Shown here in pieces: positions 58,015 to 64,000 of a DNA stretch of 64,000 nt. The stretch spans positions 161,262,001 to 161,326,000 of the forward strand of contig JBITNC010000001.1 of the NCBI GenBank assembly GCA_050084985.1. The letters are read 5' to 3'. Positions within the stretch are counted from its first letter, which is position 1, and each line of letters opens with the position of its first letter. Source of the DNA: Nageia nagi (taxonomy: Eukaryota; Pinophyta). The translations under genes were made by a program, and so were the position numbers. A model generated the notes under the pieces. The model did no database searches. It was given only the letters and a program-made list of their open reading frames with translations, and was not told the origin of the DNA.

Positions 58015-58665
58015 TGTTGAAACTTGAGCTCAATTGAAAACCATTCAAGTTACAGATAAAACTAATTAAAGATCAACTAGACTTGCAAAATAGATTAGTA
58101 AATTTTGAGTAGGTATAAATATTTGTAGGTAGTTATAATTAAGATGTTTTTTTTTACATTGGATGGTGCTCAAAGGTACCTTTACAACAAGTATATGCAT
58201 GAATACCTTTATTTTAAGGTTTGACCATCATATTGGATGATTTTTGATAAGTTATCCAATCTACTACGTTTAACCCTAGGCACAATGCGCTTCATACCAG
58301 GCATAGTGTGTTTGATGGATTCATCCCAAGTGTAGTGCACCTAACTCCAAGCATTATGCATTCCAATATAGGTGCAATGTGCTTCAAAAAAATCATGTAG
58401 TCCTATTTTTAGCATATGCAAGATGTTATTTTTTTATCTTCCAGTTTAGATTAGATGTTTATATTTTGGGTGTTAGTTTCACACAATTGTTGTTTACCAT
58501 GATAGGGTATAATTAGAATGTATATTTTTATTTATAGATTTTTTTGTAACAAGTTGTGATCATGAAAATTGAGTTTATATTTAGGACAATCTATTTTTGG
58601 ATTTATCCAAACCTATATATGTAATGATTTCATTTTTCAAATGAATGAAAGTAGAATACTTCTCA
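58015..58665 (+). repeat. 3' LTR of the copia element
   Basis: It starts TGTTGAAACTTGAGCTCAAT and matches the 5' LTR through 'ATGAATGAAAGTA', ending ACTTCTCA. A roughly 30-base segment just beyond the end (CAAGTTGTGATCATGCAAAT, 58664 on) repeats an internal LTR stretch at 58552. Confidence 0.82.
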
Positions 58666-59129
58666 AGTTGTGATCATGCAAATTTAGTTTATAAATACCA
58701 TTTTGGATTTTATATTTAATATTTTTCTATTATTTAAATATTTTGGTATTTTTATATTTTAGGATTGAATTTACTATTTTCAATGATAAACAAGAATTGA
58801 TCAATTCTAACTATGGTCAATTAGAAATATTCAAGAGGATTGTTATCAAAAATTTAAAATTTTGAATTTTATGGAGTATTTACAATTTTAAATTTTTTAA
58901 TTATAAATAGTATTATATAAATAAGAATAAAATTAGATTGATTTTGAATGGATGATTTAGTTTTAATTTTATAGGTTGTATAATAATATATCTTACCAAA
59001 TAAATTCTTAAATTTATTCTTTTTTGCTTTCATGATATTTATTTTATATCATGATGAATTGAGAAGTTTTTATTGATGTAATCTTGAGTAGCTTATGCAC
59101 ATATTTCTTAGCATTTTATCAACTAATTC
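58666..59129. other. AT-rich stretch right of the copia element
   Basis: Apart from the short duplicated LTR segment at the left edge, nothing was recognised. Confidence 0.4.
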
Positions 59130-59400
59130 ATAGACCCTTTCAATTTATCTTATGATAACTATATTTCATGAAATTATGTCTATAGTCATGCATCTTGTCA
59201 AATGACTCACATACCTATGCTTCCACATTATGCATATATGTCTATTAGGGCACTCACAAACATAATGTTCAATGAAAAACCATTTTCAAATTACTCTTTT
59301 ATGTATATACATACCTACTTTTAAATCTCCCATTATGGAACATACTATAATTAAGTTTGGGAAGTAGGCTTTATAGGGCACTTTTAATTTTAATTTTTTA
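59130..59400 (-). pseudogene. PPR pseudogene fragment
   Basis: The minus strand reads ENGFSLNIMFVSALIDIYA, a stop, then CGSIG. This is the 'G-F-x-x-D-V-F-V-x-N-A-L-I-D-M-Y-A-K-C-G' segment of a PLS-type PPR protein with Lys changed to a stop. In another frame, CESFDKMHDYRHNFMK follows, matching 'ARxLFDKMPxRDVVSWN'. Frameshifts separate the two. Confidence 0.65.
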
Positions 59401-60983
59401 AATGTAATAATAAGAGGATAGTTTATAGCCTCCCTGTAAGGATTTATTATGATAGTTTAAAACTACCATAATATATCTTAATAGGTAATTTATGAATCAT
59501 ATTAATATACCCTTAACAAAACCTAAATAAAGCCTTCAAGGCTAGTTTTCCTCTTCATAAGGAGTGGATAATAATTATCATTATAGATGATAAGAGGGTG
59601 GAATGTTAAGGAGGTTTTAAACTATTATTGTAGGATGTAAATATTTTAACAACATCATCATAAATGGTGGAACCAAAACAACCATTAAAGGTATTTAAGG
59701 GCAATTTTAAACTAACCTCAATGCCTTTTCTGGTCTAGTAATTTATTCAAAAGGTTTGATGGATTCTTTTATATATCATGCAACCATTACATTCCATGAA
59801 ATAGATCTTCATTGTAATGTTATTTACTAGAGTTTTATTTGGAAATGTTTCATTAATTCATATTTGAAAATTGAGGTACTTATTGTATTATCTATTATAT
59901 AGGAGAGAAATTCAATAGGGACAACTTACAATCAATTGGTGTTGATATAACAACATGCAATATGGATATTTGAATTATAAATTCTATATATATGCAAATT
60001 TCCATTGTAAATTCATAACTATGTTATCATCCATAATCATTCATATATCTGCACTATTTTTTGATAGAGCTATATTTTGAATAGTTTTTTGGATATTATT
60101 TATTTTTCAATTTAGGTAATTAGGAAAAATAATTAAATATTTTTCATAAAATATTACTACAATTTATCTATGTTTAAGTGAATTAAAATTTTATTTTTGA
60201 TATCATATAAGAATATTCTATGTATAAAATGTTTTTGAAAGATAATGCTCATTTGAGTTTGTTTAACATCCAAAAATTGATGTCAGTTTGCAAGTATATG
60301 ATCTTATAGAAGATAATATAAATAAGGTTATAATTATTGTTATTTTGTTTTTACTATTGTTCACTTGACTTCTTACAAGACATATGGAGGAGAATCTAGA
60401 TAATTGGGTTACAAAATAATTATAATATTATCTTATTTTTGACTATCGAGGTTAGTTTGCATGATATTATATTTTGTAATCTATACAATAATGAATGGAT
60501 TGAGCATATTAAATTTAATAAATATTGCTATTTTCCTTGGATCACAAAATTTATTTCTTAGTAAAGCTTCATAAGCTTTATATTTTATTTTCTCTTATCA
60601 AGTAAAATAGATCTTTACTTGAGTATATAACTATATTTCAGACATTTATTGATCAAATTAAGCTTTATAACTACAATTTTTGTGTTGTATATTTGGTAAA
60701 TTAATATACTTTTTTTATTATGTTTATATATAAGGTTTCTCACTAGCCTATTATTACTTTCATATTTTAATAATTGATGCCTTCTAATGACCTTTTTAAG
60801 AGAGATAATAAATATTTTTTTGTAATTTATTTGAGACATAACTAAGTCCTTAAGTGGTTGTATGGAATCCCTTTTTGCAATGGTTCAACTTGAATTACCT
60901 CATTGAATAATTTATGGTATGTTTATCATAGTCTATCATAGATAAAATTTTGGACCATTTAATACCTGTCTTGTATGAGAGAT
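59401..60983. other. AT-rich stretch between PPR fragments
   Basis: No additional PPR unit, DYW motif or transposon motif could be read here. It may be intergenic or a badly decayed insertion. Confidence 0.35.
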
Positions 60984-61860
60984 TTAAAATGAATTTATAT
61001 TATTATAAATTATATAGGCACCAAATAAATAAGTATACACTATAGTATTATGTTTTATTGGCATGTTATTTATAAAGTCTTTTGCTTTATCTAGATGTGC
61101 AAAATGGCTATGAAGATCAACCATATATTTATAGTATTTCATCATAGGCATAATACAATAATAATCATTCATGGATTTTAAGTATTGATAGTCTTGGTTT
61201 ACTATACCTACATGGCTATATTAAAATAAAATCCTAAAAAAAAAAACATGGTTTTGAATCAAGCCCAAGTGTTCAATTTGTTCAAGTAGTTGGATGAATT
61301 CCTTACTACAACCATTCCTTACATATCATACAATCATTGATTCTATAAAATTATTTATATATCACATATTTTCTCAAATAAAATACTTTCTTTATTAATG
61401 CTTTCACATTTCAAATACATGTTTATCAGTGTTATTATCATAATTACGTGTAAAAGAAACCCACATCTAGTTATTTATCCATGAATGCTTATGTACCATT
61501 TTAAAGTTGCACATATAAGAAGAATAATTACAAAGAATATTGAATCTTGTTTGAGATTATTCAATTATATTTTTTTGAAAATTCTTTAGGGCCTCCAAAC
61601 CATGCCTATTTTGTGCATATCCTATGATCATTATATTCCATGAGATTATTTTTATTTGTGGTATTTACTTAAAACTATTTCACTACCTCACCAAAAAAAC
61701 CATTTTGTGTATACCCTAAAATCAATTAATTACATAAGATTATGCTTCTATGATGTATTTGGTTGAAAATATTATTGACTTCATTAAGAAGCCTATTTTG
61801 TGTATAGCTTACATATAGGCACCTAAATATGATTTCTATTTAAAATAAATCATATTTTAT
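60984..61860 (-). pseudogene. PPR pseudogene with C-terminal E-type motif
   Basis: This is the clearest PPR region in the window. On the minus strand near 61655 is KIISWNIMIIGYAQNRHGLE then ALKNF, an almost unbroken PPR unit. Near 61415 is ITLINMYLKCESI followed by LFEKI, the next unit. At 60984-61172 an open frame reads MNDYYCIMPMMKYYKYMVDL then HSHFAHLDKAKDFINNMPIK and VYTYLFGAY. This is the conserved final repeat and E motif of plant PPR proteins ('HYxCMVDLLGRAGxLxEAxxFIxxMPxxPxxxVWxxLLGAC'). Frame changes and stops, mainly Trp to stop, show that it is dead. Confidence 0.8.
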
Positions 61861-62749
61861 CTTATAAGGGATAATGTTGTAAAAATCAATAAAGGAATCA
61901 TAAACAATGTAATTGGTGTTAATTTCAAAAAAAGCACCACAAACTATGTAATTAATGTAGATCTAAAGAAGCACAAATGTCTAAGAGGTTAGATACAAAA
62001 GAAGATCCAAAGTAAGAAATTACCTATTAGTTTATTAGATCCTCACAATATTTGGATAGGAAAACTCATGATTGATTCACACTCCAAACAATAATGATGT
62101 TTCTTGATGCCATCTATTCTTTATCCTAAAATCATATCATATGAGTTTGTCTATATTTTTATCAGATGTCATTGTGCCAATAATACATGAGGACTACATT
62201 TAAGGCATGCATATTGTAGTTCCTACATCCATGAAGCTCCAAATTTAGAATATAACTCTATGTTGAGCAAGATATATCATATCTTGCAAACAAGGCTTCT
62301 AACCTAGTACTAACATCTACTACTAATCCCTTAAATATAACAAAATATTTGAAGTGATATCACATAGATTAGATAGTAATTTATTTAATTACAACTCATT
62401 ATTTAGTGATTATATTTTAGTCAACATTATTAATCAAGGAATTTTATCTTCATGGGAAAATATTGCATCCATCTATGATGAAGTCCATGGGAGAAACAAT
62501 GTTCCTTGTCTAACAATATAATGCCTATGTCATTCTAATGGTTGAACTAGATCATGGTGCTTTTATCAAGGTCATTTTTGTTGGAGTTGGTAAGGCTATT
62601 ATGGGACAAGTTTCAAATATTGAATAGTATACAATAAGTATCTATAAATGTAAACCAATTCCTATCTCAAGATGACTTGGAAACAAGAGTGTATGACATT
62701 GAATCTCAATAAAGAGCTCAATAGAATCAAGAGAAATATGATGGTGTCT
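61861..62749. other. Stretch before the last gag, no recognised gene
   Basis: No motif was recognised. It may be the leader of the gypsy element that follows, but no LTR end or primer site was found. Confidence 0.35.
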
Positions 62750-64000
62750 TCACCTCCCCCTTGTAGATAGAAATCCTCAACACTCCCCTACCACCTAATA
62801 TCAATACCACCAAGTTTGATATATTCAATGATGATTAAGACCCCAAATAAAATCTCATTAGCTTTTAGGAGTGCTTATTAAAATTAGGATTTGAAGAGAA
62901 GTTTATGACTAAGTTCTTTCTAAGGAATCTTAAGGGAAATGCTAGCAAATGGTTCTACAATCTACTTCTCAGATCTAAATATTTATTCAAAGCTCTTATC
63001 AAAGCATTACAAACACAATATCAAGAAGTAATCCAAAGTCAAAGATCTATGTTTTCTATGACAAGGATCAAATGAGATCATAGAGAAATACATAACTCAC
63101 TTCAAAAGGGTATGAAATTCCACATAAAGTAAGTTACCAAAAGAAGAAATATATGGTATTTTTATTGATCCTATTATTCATGTTCTTAAATAATATGATA
63201 AAATGGTTTTTGGGAGTACAAATAAGAGAATAGTATCCAAAGAAAAGGTTAAGGTATTGCTTGAGCTTGGATCACTCATGTATGGATCTATTACATATAA
63301 TAAAGAGCTATAAAATCCTTATACCAAAAAAGAGGAGAAAGTTATCAACATGGCTAAGGCACATAATTTGATAAGATCTACCACATAAAGGGAGTATAGA
63401 TTTCCATTTCATATTCCTCCAAGAATTCTCTTCCAATATTAGGTCAAGAATGGGCCAATAAAGCCATTGGATAGAACAGCACAATATGATAATGTGCATT
63501 TTTATAACCAATATCTCTATTGTTCCTACCATCAAAGGAATGGTCATTCCACCAATAAATGCAAACCATTTGATGTTGTAATATTGGATGTGATTTGGCA
63601 AGGTAAATATGAGGTGAAAGACTCTCAACCAAGGGATAATACAAACTACCAAGTAAGCAATACTATTTGAGTTGATGAGGATATATGCATGACTATTCGA
63701 AGGGGGCATCCACAAGAAACTCTAAATCATATTATAATTGAACAAGTCTATCTCCCACCTAAACCAAAATCATACAATAAGGTAGAGAAATTAAAAATAC
63801 TCAAGATAAGATTAGTTTATTTGAGCTTATTCAAAATTTTGACCCACACAAGGAAATATTATATGATGTGTTCAAAAATGAAAAAAGGTCTAGTAACATT
63901 TATGCTATTACATTTTACGAGAAAACCTAGTCATTCTAATATTGTAATACCATTGGTTTAGATGATAAAGAGTTACCCAAAAAGGAAATTATTGATGAAT
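62750..64000 (+). pseudogene. Ty3-gypsy gag remnant, cut by the window end
   Basis: The plus strand reads KLGFEEKFMTKFFLRNLKGN then ASKWFYNLLLRSKYLFKALI and KALQTQYQ, the gag capsid-like core ('LFPxSLKGxAxxWFxxLPxxSIxSFxxLxxAFxxQF'). The knuckle CSYHQRNGHSTNKC is at 63531-63572 with the CX2HX4HX4C pattern seen in the Tat element. This points to the Tat/Athila side of Ty3-gypsy. Stops are frequent in the core, while 63467-63670 and 63689-63961 are open. Protease would be expected beyond the window edge. Confidence 0.78.

Larger units (their letters stand above)
28131..58665 (+). mobile_element. Ty1-copia element expanded to 30.5 kb by two nested insertions
   Basis: The outer LTRs (28131-28786 and 58015-58665) start TGTTGGAACTTGAGCTCAAT and TGTTGAAACTTGAGCTCAAT. 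Between them the plus strand gives gag, protease and integrase in the Ty1-copia order (integrase before RT). The Tat element interrupts gag at 29321-46798, and its right flank resumes the gag reading (AYVEKMKMLG) exactly where the left flank stopped (GDYCVRVK). Element P interrupts the 3' part at 49398-57920. Without these two insertions and one copy of each duplication, the element is about 4.5 kb. A clean target duplication for the copia itself was not found (TACTA against AGTTG). Confidence 0.88.

Noticed and set aside
28131-58665. Treating the LTRs at 29321 and 45916 as two solo LTRs
   Set aside because: The shared CAAAG duplication and a complete gag-pol between them show one element.
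63308-63715. A 135-codon minus-strand open frame near the right edge
   Set aside because: It is antisense to the gag zinc-knuckle region, which has clear sense-strand homology. It is most likely a shadow.
1-64000. tRNA, rRNA, organellar insertions, CRISPR arrays or bacterial operons
   Set aside because: I saw no cloverleaf with conserved A/B boxes, no rRNA motifs, no chloroplast genes and no regularly spaced repeat-spacer array. The content is plant nuclear repeats.

Overview
This window is nuclear DNA from a plant with a large, repeat-rich genome. It is strongly AT-rich and contains no intact host gene. It holds plant LTR-retrotransposon lineages (a chromovirus and a Tat/Ogre-type Ty3-gypsy element, plus a Ty1-copia element), plant mobile domain (PMD) ORFs and plant pentatricopeptide-repeat (PPR) pseudogenes. 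The heavy decay and deep nesting suit a slowly turning-over genome such as a gymnosperm, but the species is inference. Every coding region is broken by stops or frameshifts.

Layout. Positions 1-10130 hold decayed remnants: a PPR pseudogene, a possible copia gag scrap, a stretch related to the 3' part of the Tat element, and several local tandem repeats. Positions 10273-12990 carry a minus-strand Ty3-gypsy gag/protease remnant (element C) with part of its LTR. Positions 14980-25977 carry a minus-strand chromovirus (B), split by a complete plus-strand chromovirus (A, 15579-22451, target duplication TTGAT). Positions 27150-27960 hold a second PPR remnant.

Positions 28131-58665 are one Ty1-copia element blown up to 30.5 kb by two later insertions. 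The first is a 17.5-kb Tat-lineage Ty3-gypsy element (29321-46798, target duplication CAAAG). The second is an 8.5-kb minus-strand gypsy-type element, P (49398-57920, near-perfect duplication GAAAG/GAAAT). P has gag but no recognisable pol. Removing both insertions leaves a copia of about 4.5 kb, with most of reverse transcriptase and RNase H missing.

The most unusual content is in these two insertions. Both carry a PMD pseudogene antisense to their own gag, close to the 3' LTR, although they lie in opposite orientations and have different LTRs. The Tat element also has a second, archaeal-type RNase H between pol RNase H and integrase. It further has a roughly 490-codon sense ORF after integrase that I do not recognise. 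A motif of about 30 bases recurs through element P and reappears in weaker form in the Tat LTRs and near the Tat PMD ORF.

Positions 58666-61860 contain more PPR pseudogene sequence. Positions 62750-64000 contain the start of another plus-strand gypsy gag that runs off the window. No tRNA, rRNA, CRISPR or bacterial-type feature was seen. Boundaries of decayed elements are approximate. LTR ends with matching target duplications were read base by base.
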